Shown here piece by piece: positions 34,950-43,832 of a DNA stretch of 64,000 nt. The stretch covers positions 5,642,001 through 5,706,000 of the forward strand of contig OY970367.1 in assembly GCA_963718635.1 (NCBI GenBank), read 5' to 3'. The translations under genes were made by a program, and so were the position numbers. The stretch comes from JAIOQJ01 sp963718635 (GTDB taxonomy: Bacteria > Planctomycetota > Planctomycetia > Gemmatales > Gemmataceae). The notes under the pieces were generated by a model that saw nothing but the letters and a program-made list of their open reading frames with translations, was not told where the DNA came from and ran no database searches. How positions within the stretch are numbered: the stretch's first letter is position 1; each line of letters starts with the position of its first letter.

Positions 34950-36347
34950 ATGGCTGCCACAGCTCCTATTTGCGCTGACGCTAAAGTTTGGGCTTCGCAA
35001 GTCGCCGGGTTCGCTGAGATGCCCGACGGACGCTTGAATACCCGGTATGCTCAGACTCTGGCGACCTTGGCGGCGCAGCCCCTCGATAGTTTTCCGCAAG
35101 CGTGCGGCTCTGCCGCTGAAGCCAAGGCAACTTATCGTTTCTTTAGCAACGAACGACTGCCGATCGAACTCTTTTTGCAGCCGTTGGTCAAAGCCACGGC
35201 CAATGCCTGTCGCGGCCAAGCTGTTGTTTTGGTGGTTCAAGATTCTACCTCACTTAACTACACACACCTCAAGTTTACGACAGGGCTTGGCTTGCTCAAT
35301 GATTCCCCGCTCGCTCGCGGTCTGCATTTGCATTCGACCCTGGCTCTTCGCCTGGACGGCGTGCCTTTGGGCCTGTTCGACCAATACTATTGGAGTCGGT
35401 CTGTCGATCAAACTCCTCCCGATCCCAGTCGGCCCATTGAGGAAAAGGAGAGCCATAAATGGCTGCGCGGCATCGAAGAGTCTGAAGCCGCGATAGCCCA
35501 TTTGGCCGAGAACGAACAACCTCGCTTGATCCACATCATGGATCGTGAAGGGGACATCCACGAAGTTCTACAACGCATCACAGATTCTCCGCATGGCGCC
35601 GTCATCCGCGCCGCTCAAAATCGTTCGGTTGACGGACCGATCGACAAATCGATGGAAGCCGTCCGTGCCGCTCCGGTTCGCGGCGGTTGCATCGTCGAGG
35701 TTCCTCCTAAACAGGGCCAATCCAAACGCAGAGCAAAGTGCGAGTTGCGCTCGGTTACACTTACGATCACACCCAATCTCAAAAAACATCCGCACCGAAA
35801 GCCCGTCGTCTGGAGTTTGATCGAAGTCCGCGAGATCAAGGCGCCGCCTGGCGTCGAACCGTTGAACTGGCTGTTGTGGACGACCGAACCCGCTAGCACC
35901 TGTGCCGAGATCGTCGAGGTTCTGAGGATCTACAAAATCCGTTGGCACATCGAGTGTTTTCATTTGACCCTCAAGAGCGGTTGCCAGGCGGAAAAACTCG
36001 AACTGGAAACCGCCGAGCGCCTGACTAAAGCACTGATGCTCTATTCGATGATCGCCGTCCGCATCGTTGCTCTGCGTGATCTGGCTCGCCAAGAACCGAA
36101 CGCGCCTTGCACCATCATCCTGAGCGACTACGCCTGGAAATCGCTTTTCGCCAAGTTTGAGAAGAAACCTCTCACCGCCGACACGCCCGTGCCGACTGTG
36201 CGGCAAGCCATTTTGTGGATCGGCCGGCTCGGCGGACATCTCAATCGCAAGTCCGACGGCATGCCCGGCGTGCGCACCCTTTGGCGTGGCTGGCGCGATC
36301 TAACCATTCTCGTCGCAGGCTACAGCCTCGGCCGCAGCCAATGCTGA
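34950..36347 (+). CDS. IS4-family (IS50/Tn5-like) transposase
   Basis: 465 residues from the ATG at 34950 (MAATAPICADAKVWASQ); an open frame exists upstream but lacks family sequence. The DDE catalytic set is visible: Asp in VLVVQDSTSLNYTH, Asp in RLIHIMDREGDIHE, and the Y-(2)-R-(3)-E-(6)-K signature in YKIRWHIECFHLTLKSGC. The gene is intact, so the element may be active. I could not identify clear terminal inverted repeats or target-site duplications, so the element ends are not given. Confidence 0.88.
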   Translation: MAATAPICADAKVWASQVAGFAEMPDGRLNTRYAQTLATLAAQPLDSFPQACGSAAEAKATYRFFSNERLPIELFLQPLVKATANACRGQAVVLVVQDSTSLNYTHLKFTTGLGLLNDSPLARGLHLHSTLALRLDGVPLGLFDQYYWSRSVDQTPPDPSRPIEEKESHKWLRGIEESEAAIAHLAENEQPRLIHIMDREGDIHEVLQRITDSPHGAVIRAAQNRSVDGPIDKSMEAVRAAPVRGGCIVEVPPKQGQSKRRAKCELRSVTLTITPNLKKHPHRKPVVWSLIEVREIKAPPGVEPLNWLLWTTEPASTCAEIVEVLRIYKIRWHIECFHLTLKSGCQAEKLELETAERLTKALMLYSMIAVRIVALRDLARQEPNAPCTIILSDYAWKSLFAKFEKKPLTADTPVPTVRQAILWIGRLGGHLNRKSDGMPGVRTLWRGWRDLTILVAGYSLGRSQC

Positions 36348-36823
36348 TTTTTCAACTGCACCCCCTTGTTCGTTATTTCAATTCTTCAATGCGTCTCGCC
36401 GAGACGCCTGCCGGCATTTGTACATCCATCTCTCAATTCGAAACTCAAATCACATTCTGAAACGGTTCACTTGAGATTCTTGGAACCAACAAAGCACTTC
36501 TCTACAAAGTCAATGTGCTCTCGCAAGAAATTGCAGTCACCCCACCGCTCACCCCTACACTTGTGGGCAATAGTCAGCCGGCTTTGCGGGGGGAGGGCAG
36601 GGTGGGGGGAACAGCCGCGAGCGTCGCGACGGTTGTTTGTTGGCAAGCGCTAAACCCCCACCCTGCCCTCCCCCTGCAAAGCCAGGGGGAGGGTAAAACA
36701 GAGTTCGCGCTCACTTCAACACTTCGCCAGAATCGGTTGACGCACCCCATTGTCTCATACTTCAGACGAATTGGCGAGGGGGTTGGTTTGAAGATGTTAC
36801 GAAGTCGGTACGTTCCCGAATCG
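36348..36823. other. Gene-free stretch right of the transposase
   Basis: Contains a large composite inverted repeat (36561-36748). The rest shows no gene. Confidence 0.55.
36561..36748. repeat. R1-related composite inverted repeat
   Basis: GC-rich arms GGCTTTGCGGGGGGAGGGCA and CCCTGCCCTCCCCCTGCAAA surround a 45-bp centre. The right edge GCCAGAATCGGTTGACGCAC matches the end of R1 elements. Possibly split from the 34791-34876 fragment by the IS. Confidence 0.65.
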
Positions 36824-37824
36824 CTAAAGCGAAGCCCCGGGTTTATCCGATCGTCGAGGTCTGCCTCGTCTTGCCTTATGGGGCAGTCGGTGCAGCAGCT
36901 TGGCGAATTCCGCCAGATCAGTCAGCCCTTCGCCGTAAATTGAGTACGGCATCGATGAACGAATGCTTTCACTTACTGCCTGCCCGCCGATAACAATAGA
37001 AATTTTCGATGATTCAATCTCGCGAAAAAAGACGATGTAATCGGATACGAATCGCTCAGGATCGACGAGGTGCGACGCGGAAAGCCAGATTAGGCGTGGC
37101 TTCAAGTCGGCGACGGCCGTGCGAAACGCGCCTATCGGCGTGTGCGGCCCAAGATCGACGGCATCCCAGCCGGCATCGAGCAACACCAGCTTGGCCAGTA
37201 GCGAGGGAATGATCGAATAGTCGTGTTCGGGTGCACCACCGAATGCTACTGGGCGAGTTCCTGCGGTGTCCGTGTTCAAAAACGAAGTCAGCTCGTGTAG
37301 AGCCGAGACTACGCATTGTGTCGCCCGGTGTTCGTGAAAGATTTCAATTTCACCTCGTTGCCATTCGTCTCCCAGTTCCGTCATGGCCGGACCAATCATT
37401 TGATCGGCGATAGTTTCCACGGCATAACCCTGTCGATAAGCGCCGTGGATCAACGCCCGCACAACCTCCGCGTCTGCCGAGCGCAATGCCTTTAACAGAC
37501 CAGAGCAGTTCGTATTTGCATCATTTGGGGCAAGGCTCTGGCGCACCCGGTAAAAGAAGAAATGTCTCCTCGGGGAAGGTTTTGCTGGCGCCCTACACGG
37601 ATCAAGTCGGCCAACAGCAGCTTGCGATGCCCGCCGGCTGTGCGATGCGCAGGCAGAATCTTTTCATCGACCCAGCGTTTCACTGTCGAAACGCTCACGC
37701 CGAGCGCGCGTGCCGCTTCCAACGTGCTCAAGTAGCGAGGCACTATCTCGGACGCAATTCTCTCGTCTTTATCTTCGTCCACTGTCCCTGACCTGGCTGG
37801 GAGTTGATTCGTTCCGGTCCTCAT
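36824..37824 (-). CDS. CarH/LitR-like B12-dependent light-sensing MerR-family regulator (frameshifted)
   Basis: The DNA-binding part is a MerR/excisionase helix-turn-helix: YLSTLEAARALGVSVSTVKR, WVDEKILPAHRTAGGHRK. After a one-base break near 37535 comes the helical bundle and cobalamin-binding domain. It carries WQRGEIEIFHEHRATQ, an exact W-x9-EH signature of adenosylcobalamin photoreceptors, then VDLGPHTPIGAF and KISIVIGGQAVSESI. CarH tetramers repress in the dark and release DNA when light breaks the Co-C bond. Start ATG at 37824. It is divergent from a sigma-factor gene, the layout seen for litR-litS. Confidence 0.8.
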
Positions 37825-37977
37825 CCGACAGGAACATCCATAAGCAAGGCGGGCGGCAGAACAAAGTGCAAAAGAAAAATTTGTTGCCTGAATTTGCATT
37901 GTCCGGTTAGGAAAACGGCATAAACTAAATTGAACGATTTGAACGTTTTCAGCACTTCGGACTTTCAGGAGCGAAAA
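37825..37977. promoter_or_regulatory. Shared regulatory region between the CarH-like gene and the sigma factor
   Basis: 153 bp, AT-rich. Rightward, TTGTCC and TAAACT with 17-nt spacing (about 37903-37926) could be a promoter. A direct repeat TTGAACG-ATT-TGAACG at 37930-37945 is a candidate operator. The rightward gene has its ribosome site AGGAG 8 nt before the ATG at 37978. Confidence 0.4.
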
Positions 37978-38759
37978 ATGAAGGCAGTCCTCGGCCGCGA
38001 TGGCCAAAATCTTCCCCGGTTCGTCCAGGATGCTTCGTTCGTCAGTCGGTCAGCGCCGAAGAAGTTCGACCCGTCCGAGGCGGATGACGGCGCTTCTTTC
38101 GCTGGAACCTTCATGCCGGACGAAGTGACGCGCGACACCGCCAAGCGCATGCATTATGCCGCCTATCGTTTGAAGCGCTCGCGCAGCCGTGAGGAGGCCG
38201 TTGCATGGCGGCGCACTTATATCGATCTCCGCGATCGGATTGTTGTGGGCAATTCGAAGTTGGCGTATCGTGCCGTGCGTCGGCGTATGGCGATGTCCAA
38301 CCATGCTGACGATTTGATCGGCGATTGCCATATCGTTCTCATTCACGCGGTCGCCGCATACAATCCCTGGCTGGGGATTCGCTTCAGCACTTATGCGTTT
38401 ACCTGTCTGTTGCGAGCTTTGGCACGGCTGGCACAGCGTGCCACAAACGACTGGTTTTCGCGATCCGCATCGCTCGATGCGCTTCCCAACGGCGAGCCGG
38501 CCCAGCGCGGCGAGGTGGAAAATCACGCGGCTTCTGCATTCCAAATCGACGAATTTCTGCGAGATGATCATCCTCTCTTATCGCAGCGTGAAAAGATGAT
38601 CCTGACACTGCGTTTCCGGATGGCCGAAGGGATTGATTGTCCGACGCTGGAGAACGTCGGGCGCGAGCTGGGGCTTTCGAAAGACGCGTGCGTCAGGTTC
38701 AGGCCCTGGCGCTTGGCAAGTTGCGTGGCGTACTGCTCGCGCAGGAAGTCTCTCATTGA
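37978..38759 (+). CDS. Sigma-70 family RNA polymerase sigma factor (frameshifted)
   Basis: The start at 37978 is set by AGGAG; a TTG at 37930 is weaker. Region 2 is seen in SNHADDLIGDCHIVLIHAV, YNPWLGIRFSTYAFTCLLRA, and region 4 in LSQREKMILTLRF and TLENVGRELGLSK. Near 38682 one missing base breaks the frame; corrected, it reads RVRQVQALALGKLRGVLLAQ and stops at 38759, completing the helix-turn-helix. About 260 residues, with a reduced region 3. Probably under control of the divergent B12 photoreceptor. Confidence 0.82.
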
Positions 38760-38848
38760 TGAAATGCCTGCTGTTTTGTAGTTATCTGATGAAAGTCAAT
38801 CCGAAAGCGTCAGGTTCCAGATGCGGCGTCAACTCCAGAAAAATCGTT

Positions 38849-38971
38849 TAGCCACGGATGGAACACAGAACAAACACGGATAAAACCAAAATCGCTTATG
38901 CTAGGCAATTTGTTCACAATGCATAAGAGATTTTGATTCATCCGTGTTTCGTCTGTGTTTCATCCGTGGCT
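38849..38971. repeat. R3 inverted repeat, copy 2
   Basis: TAGCCACGGATGGAACAC at the left, TTTCATCCGTGGCT at the right, unique centre. Lies between the convergent sigma-factor and DUF3857 genes. Confidence 0.8.
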
Positions 38972-39044
38972 TCTGAATTTCATTTTGTTACCAGCCGCAT
39001 ACATCTGAAAGAATTCTTTTCGTTCTAAGTCAACGCCTTGTTAG

Positions 39045-41030
39045 TTATCCGTCAGCGATTTCAAGCCTACTTCCACGTGGAAAGCGCTCTAGGACTTCTT
39101 CCTGGAACTTGCGGAAGTCGCTCAGATCGGCTTTGGAGACGTGTGTTTGATCCACGTGCGTTTTGCATTCAATCGTCCAATGTTTTCCCTTCTCATCGGC
39201 CTGAACCTTGACCGAAAACGTTCCCCATTTCGATTCCACTTGTTCGTCTTCAGGCGGATCCTCGAGCATGTAGCCTTTCGGCGCATCGATTTCAAAACGA
39301 TGGACCGATTCGAAAGGCCCCTTCAATACCAGATCGGATTCGCGTTCCGGATCGACGGTGATGCCAAGCAGGGGGCTCCATAACGCATTGTCCGAAACGG
39401 TCCCAGCTAAGTCTCCATCGCCCAGAAAATGTTGCGGAATAACATAAGACACCTTCAGCTTAACGGGCCCTTCCGATTGGCGCAACGATTTTTCATCGAT
39501 GGCAATGTCGTCATTCACGCGGACTTTGCTGTGCGATTCGAGCAGATCGTTTCGGATAAGCCGACGGCGCTCCTTCGCGGAAACGTCCACCCACTCATCG
39601 CGCTTGCCGACCGCCGCTTCGCCGAAATACTCGGTACTGCGCACGTTATGGCTGGTGCCATCGGCTTCGAATGTCATCTTTGTCACCGTCTCGGTGCGAT
39701 TGCTCTCAGCAGCAAACTTTGGGGTGCGCATCATGCGAAAGTTTTTTTCGTCGATGATATAAGCGACTCGATCGCAATTCGCATGAGGAAGAAAATCCCA
39801 ACCAGCATGAGCGGCGGTGGTGTCGATCCAATGCTCTTTCCCTTCGAGATTCACGAATAGGATTGCGTGGGTTGACCAGGGCGAAGGCACTGCCGGTAGA
39901 ACTTGACCGTCGCCCAGCGGGCTCAACGACACAAAGCCGGAGGGGATTCCGGCTTCTGCAAGCATGACGCTAAGAAGCTCAGCGCCATCTTTGCAATCGC
40001 CGAAGCGGTTCTTGAAAACCAGCTCGGCCGGATGCGGCGTGAAATCGTGCTTATCGCCGGTCGATACGTAACGAACATTGCCGCGAACCCAGTAAGTCAG
40101 CTCCCGTGCGATCGCTTCGGTCGTTTGATGATCGTGCTTGATTTGCTTGACCACCGCCTTGATATCGGGCGTGCAGCGAGCGCAATTCGCCCGCACTTTG
40201 CGCTCCCAGGCAGCGACGGCATCCCACGAGGGAAATGTGCTAAACGCGATGCCGGGCCGTAGCTCCTCTTTCGAAGGCATGTGGTCTTCTTTGACACGCG
40301 GCCTACGATCTTCCACTTTCCAGATGTAGGTCTTGGCGCCGTTGTCATCGCCCGTCTTCGGCTCCATCTTCGGGTCGGCCAACAGCGCGGGATTCATCAA
40401 TGAATATTTGAACGCCTTTCCCTTGGCGATGCGGGCACTAAAGAACTCAGACAGAATGGGAAACTTCTCATCGCCGAAATGATAGCGCGTGAAAAACTCG
40501 CCCGCATATTCGGGATTCTGGCCGCGCGTGGTCCATTTCACGTCGATCGTGTCGCCAACCTCCAGGCCGGGGAATGAGATGATTAACTCTTTGCTTGTGT
40601 CGTAGACATAGTAATCGGTCTGCACGTCGCGCATTTGCACGTTTTTGGCTTCGACGGCAACGGCCCGTCCATCGCTCTTGACAATGCGCGCTTCGTTCAG
40701 CGTCAGCTTCTCGTAGGCCGGGCAGTAAGTGACGTTGCGATATTCGCCCAGCAGATCGATCCCCTTGCGATTGTTCAGGCGTATCACTTCGTGGGTCGTG
40801 CATTCCACCACGCCATCTTCTTCCACGCGATAGCTGGTGGACGCATGGATGAACGCAGCCGGGTAATCAGTTAGGTATTCCGGCGGCGCCTTCTTGATCG
40901 ATGCGGCGTCGAAGTCGTACTTGACTAGTTCGCGCGACGGGCCGCGCTCGGCCGGCCAACTTTTATCCTGAGCACGCAGCGGCAAGCTGCAAACAAGAAT
41001 TGCTAGAATTGATCCAAGCCAATACGGCAT
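39045..41030 (-). CDS. Secreted DUF3857/transglutaminase-like protein
   Basis: About 660 residues from the ATG at 41030 (MPYWLGSILAILVCSLPLRA, a signal peptide); the longer frame to 41081 lacks one. The N-terminal DUF3857 domain (VVECTTHEVIRLNNRKGIDL, PGLEVGDTIDVKW) is followed by a transglutaminase-like core with Cys in FGDCKDGAELLSVMLAEAG, His in PWSTHAILFVNL and Asp in HWIDTTAAH. A C-terminal beta-rich region closes it. Probably a periplasmic cysteine protease- or transamidase-like enzyme; substrate unknown. Its 5' end is duplicated near 43112-43370. Confidence 0.82.
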   Translation of the reverse strand: MPYWLGSILAILVCSLPLRAQDKSWPAERGPSRELVKYDFDAASIKKAPPEYLTDYPAAFIHASTSYRVEEDGVVECTTHEVIRLNNRKGIDLLGEYRNVTYCPAYEKLTLNEARIVKSDGRAVAVEAKNVQMRDVQTDYYVYDTSKELIISFPGLEVGDTIDVKWTTRGQNPEYAGEFFTRYHFGDEKFPILSEFFSARIAKGKAFKYSLMNPALLADPKMEPKTGDDNGAKTYIWKVEDRRPRVKEDHMPSKEELRPGIAFSTFPSWDAVAAWERKVRANCARCTPDIKAVVKQIKHDHQTTEAIARELTYWVRGNVRYVSTGDKHDFTPHPAELVFKNRFGDCKDGAELLSVMLAEAGIPSGFVSLSPLGDGQVLPAVPSPWSTHAILFVNLEGKEHWIDTTAAHAGWDFLPHANCDRVAYIIDEKNFRMMRTPKFAAESNRTETVTKMTFEADGTSHNVRSTEYFGEAAVGKRDEWVDVSAKERRRLIRNDLLESHSKVRVNDDIAIDEKSLRQSEGPVKLKVSYVIPQHFLGDGDLAGTVSDNALWSPLLGITVDPERESDLVLKGPFESVHRFEIDAPKGYMLEDPPEDEQVESKWGTFSVKVQADEKGKHWTIECKTHVDQTHVSKADLSDFRKFQEEVLERFPRGSRLEIADG

Positions 41031-41337
41031 CGGGATTCTCCGAAAGTGTCTACAATACGTCCCATCTTTTATCTCATTCATTGTACGAGGCTGCCACCCC
41101 AGCTTAGGGAACGGCTAGAATAGAGCCTCAGTTTGTAGACCGGCGAGCCGAGCAGCGTTAGCTGCCGGGTGAACTGCGGAACGCGATTGCCCACGTAAAT
41201 GCGTCGACACCTAGCCGAAGCGTAAGCGACGATGAGTGCTCGTGAAACGTAAATTTCGCCTCACTCGCGAATTTCAATGGACAAGCGGGCGAGCGAGACG
41301 GCGAAACCTTCATCGCGGTGCTGGATGAGGAAAATCG

Positions 41338-42186
41338 ATGAACAGCGCAACCTCCTTTTGTTTGGCGATTGTCATGCTCATGGTATCGCAGTTGCGTGCC
41401 GACAGCGTGATTACAGTCTCACATGCCACGAAGGATGACAATGGTTTCCTCGTTCACGAAGTCCGCTCGCCATATCAGGCCAAGACGACAATCATCCGGG
41501 TGCTTGCTCCTGACACAGTGCAGAAGGACACGAAGCGCCCGGTGGTCTATGTTCTTCCGGTCGAAGCAGGGAGCGAGAGCCGTTTCGGAGATGGTCTCAA
41601 AGAGGTCAAAAAACTCGACCTGCACAACAAGTTCGAGACGATCTTCGTGGCGCCGACGTTTTCGCACCTGCCCTGGTATGCGGACCACCCCACTAATGCC
41701 GAGATCCGCCAAGAGACGTACTTCCTGAAGGTGGTTGTGCCATTCATCGAGAAGACCTATCCCGTGCAGGCCGAGGCGAGTGGTCGCCTGTTGCTGGGAT
41801 TCAGCAAATCGGGCTGGGGAGCATTCAGCTTGCTCCTGCGCCATCCAGACTTATTCGGCAAAGCCGCGGCTTGGGATGCTCCATTAGCGATGGAAGAGCC
41901 GGGCCGCTATGGCAGCGGCGACATTTTTGGCGCCCTGGAGAATTTTCAACAATATCAAATCACGAAATTGCTGAAGTCAAGGGCGGACGCTTTCCAGCAG
42001 GAGAAGCGGCTGATCCTATTCGGCTTCGGCAACTTCCGCGAACATCACGAAAAGACTCACGCCCTCATGACCGAGCGGAAGATCGTTCACGTGTACCGGG
42101 ATGGTCCGTCAAGGAAGCACGATTGGCACAGCGGTTGGGTGGCGGAAGCAACGGAACTGCTCCTGACGCCGCCGAAGCACAAGTGA
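41338..42186 (+). CDS. Secreted alpha/beta hydrolase (putative esterase)
   Basis: 282 residues with a signal peptide (MNSATSFCLAIVMLMVSQLR). The nucleophile elbow is GFSKSGWGAFSLLLRHP and the probable catalytic His is in KHDWHSGW. The fold resembles the esterase D/feruloyl-esterase group (KRPVVYVLPVEAGSESRFGD near the oxyanion strand). The substrate is not predictable. Confidence 0.75.
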   Translation: MNSATSFCLAIVMLMVSQLRADSVITVSHATKDDNGFLVHEVRSPYQAKTTIIRVLAPDTVQKDTKRPVVYVLPVEAGSESRFGDGLKEVKKLDLHNKFETIFVAPTFSHLPWYADHPTNAEIRQETYFLKVVVPFIEKTYPVQAEASGRLLLGFSKSGWGAFSLLLRHPDLFGKAAAWDAPLAMEEPGRYGSGDIFGALENFQQYQITKLLKSRADAFQQEKRLILFGFGNFREHHEKTHALMTERKIVHVYRDGPSRKHDWHSGWVAEATELLLTPPKHK

Positions 42187-42332
42187 CGGTGGTTGAAAAA
42201 AATGGGGTTGGGAGGGTCGGCAGCCGATTATGTCGCCGAAACGACAGACAATACCAACGGCTAAAGTAAGCGTCATTCCACTCCCGGCCCCTTTGATTTT
42301 CCTTTGATTTGCCTCCACGGTTTCATTGCCGT

Positions 42333-43040
42333 TTACGGCTTTCCAGGTAGGGGAATGAGTCGAAGCATCGCCGGGTACGTTTCGCCGTCGACTGTGCCGG
42401 CGCCTTTGTTCTTGTAGCCGTAGGTGATACTGTCGCCGCAGCAGACGATCTTTTCTCCGCCTTTTAACCGCGGCGCGATGACATCGAAGAACGTCTCGCG
42501 AGCAGCTTGTTGCCCGCGGGGGTAAGGTGGACTCCATCCTTGCTGAGGTAATCGGACTGCTTCGCCTTGCCTGTGACAGCGTTGAAATCGGCCAAGTCGA
42601 ACTTTTGGTCAGCGGCGAGCGCTTTCAAGGCCGCGTTGTAGCGATCCATTTTGGAATTGGGAGTTTCATCGCCGAATTTGACCTTCGGATGGAACTTGTA
42701 AATTTCGTCCTCGACGCAGTGGTGCATGGTGCAGAGTACGGGTTTGATCCCATCCTTTCGCCGCGCGATGGACCATCGCGGTTACATTCTCCACGTACTT
42801 GTCCAATGGCGTGAAGAACCGGTCGTTGATCACGTCATTGATGCCAATGTAGATCAGCACGTAATCGGGCTTAAGTTGGAGCACTTCGCCCTCGAACTTC
42901 TCGAGTGCGTTTTGGCTGTTGCGGCCCGTAGTGCCTTTGTTGACGACGGTCAGGCCGTTGCTCGGCGCGACGGGCGGGTCGGCAGACTGCACCGTCACTA
43001 ACGTTGCAACAAATACCACCCAAGCTGAGAGAAATTTCAC
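42333..43040 (-). CDS. Secreted SGNH/GDSL hydrolase with block order II-III-V-I (two frame breaks)
   Basis: The signal peptide MKFLSAWVVFVATLVTVQS is followed by LTVVNKGTTGRNSQNALEKF (block II Gly), YVLIYIGINDVINDRFF (block III Asn) and, after a one-base break near 42725, KDGVHLTPAGNKLLA (block V Asp and His). A second break near 42505 leads to KIVCCGDSITYGYKNKG and VDGETYPAMLRLI, which is the block I GDS serine motif that normally starts the domain. The order therefore appears circularly permuted. All four catalytic blocks are present. Substrate unknown. Confidence 0.7.
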
Positions 43041-43111
43041 GGCGGCTCCTCGGTTATTCGATACGTTCCAAGAATGCCATCGGATCGCGACTTTGCTGCA
43101 GGGTAAGCTGG

Positions 43112-43370
43112 ACCATTTCGCGCGACGGGCTTCCCTTGGCCGGCTAACTTTTATCCTGAGCCTGCAGCGATAATCTACAGATAAGAATCATTGGAATTGA
43201 TGCAAGCCGATAGGGCATCGGGATTCTCCGAAAGTGTGCCTGCAACACTTCCCATCTTTTATCTCATTCATTGGACGAGGCTGCCACCCCAGCTTCGCGA
43301 GCGGTTCGAATTGAGTCGCAGTTTATGCATGGGCGAGCCGAGCAGCGTAAGCTGCCGGGTGAATTTGCAG
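43112..43370 (-). pseudogene. Duplicated 5' fragment of the DUF3857 gene
   Basis: This segment matches about 40930-41185, covering the upstream region, start codon and first 40 codons. From the ATG at 43218 it reads MPYRLASIPMILICRLS, QAQDKS, then a stop where the intact gene has Trp (WPAERGPSRE there; PAKGSPSRE here). The rest of the gene is absent. A decayed partial duplication, or the left-over start of a deleted paralogue. Confidence 0.7.
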
Positions 43371-43464
43371 AACCCAATTGCTCACGCAATTCGGCCCGCC
43401 TTCTGCGAAACCTGGGCGGGCCGAGCAGCGTAAGCTGCCGGATGAATCAGGGCGCAGCACTCGA

Positions 43465-43570
43465 CACCAACCCGACGCGTTAGCGAGGCATTCGCCGAAG
43501 CGTTAGCGTTAATGTGAGCCAAATAACGCTAAAGCTTCAGGGCTAACCTCGTTAACGCGTCGGGTTAGTG
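43465..43570. repeat. Inverted repeat related to 17440-17498
   Basis: CACCAACCCGACGCGTTAGC with AGG at the left and CCTCGTTAACGCGTCGGGTT with AGTGTG at the right, around 58 bp. Its ends share the CTAACCCGA core with the 17440 element. Confidence 0.6.
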
Positions 43571-43832
43571 TGACTTAGTGAATACTATTTCACGCATTAG
43601 TAACACAGAACCCGATTGCTCATGCAATTCGGCTCGCCTTCGGCGAAACTTGGCCGAGCCGAGCAGCGTAGGCTGGCGGATGAATTAGGCCGAAAGACGC
43701 GACATTTGTCTTTAGCAAACTCTTGACATTGAGGGTTCCCGGCTTCCACGCGCAGGCAAAGCTCCGTGGAATTAAACCATCTTATCGCTATCCTAAGCGT
43801 ATCCCGCCATGCTTTCCCTTCAGGTTCCTACC

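Larger units (their letters stand above)
43041..43832. other. 790-bp intergenic region with a gene remnant and repeats
   Basis: Contains a duplicated 5' end of the DUF3857 gene (43112-43370), CGAGCCGA-type REP units (43332-43440, 43608-43685) and an inverted repeat (43465-43570). No intact gene seen. Confidence 0.6.
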
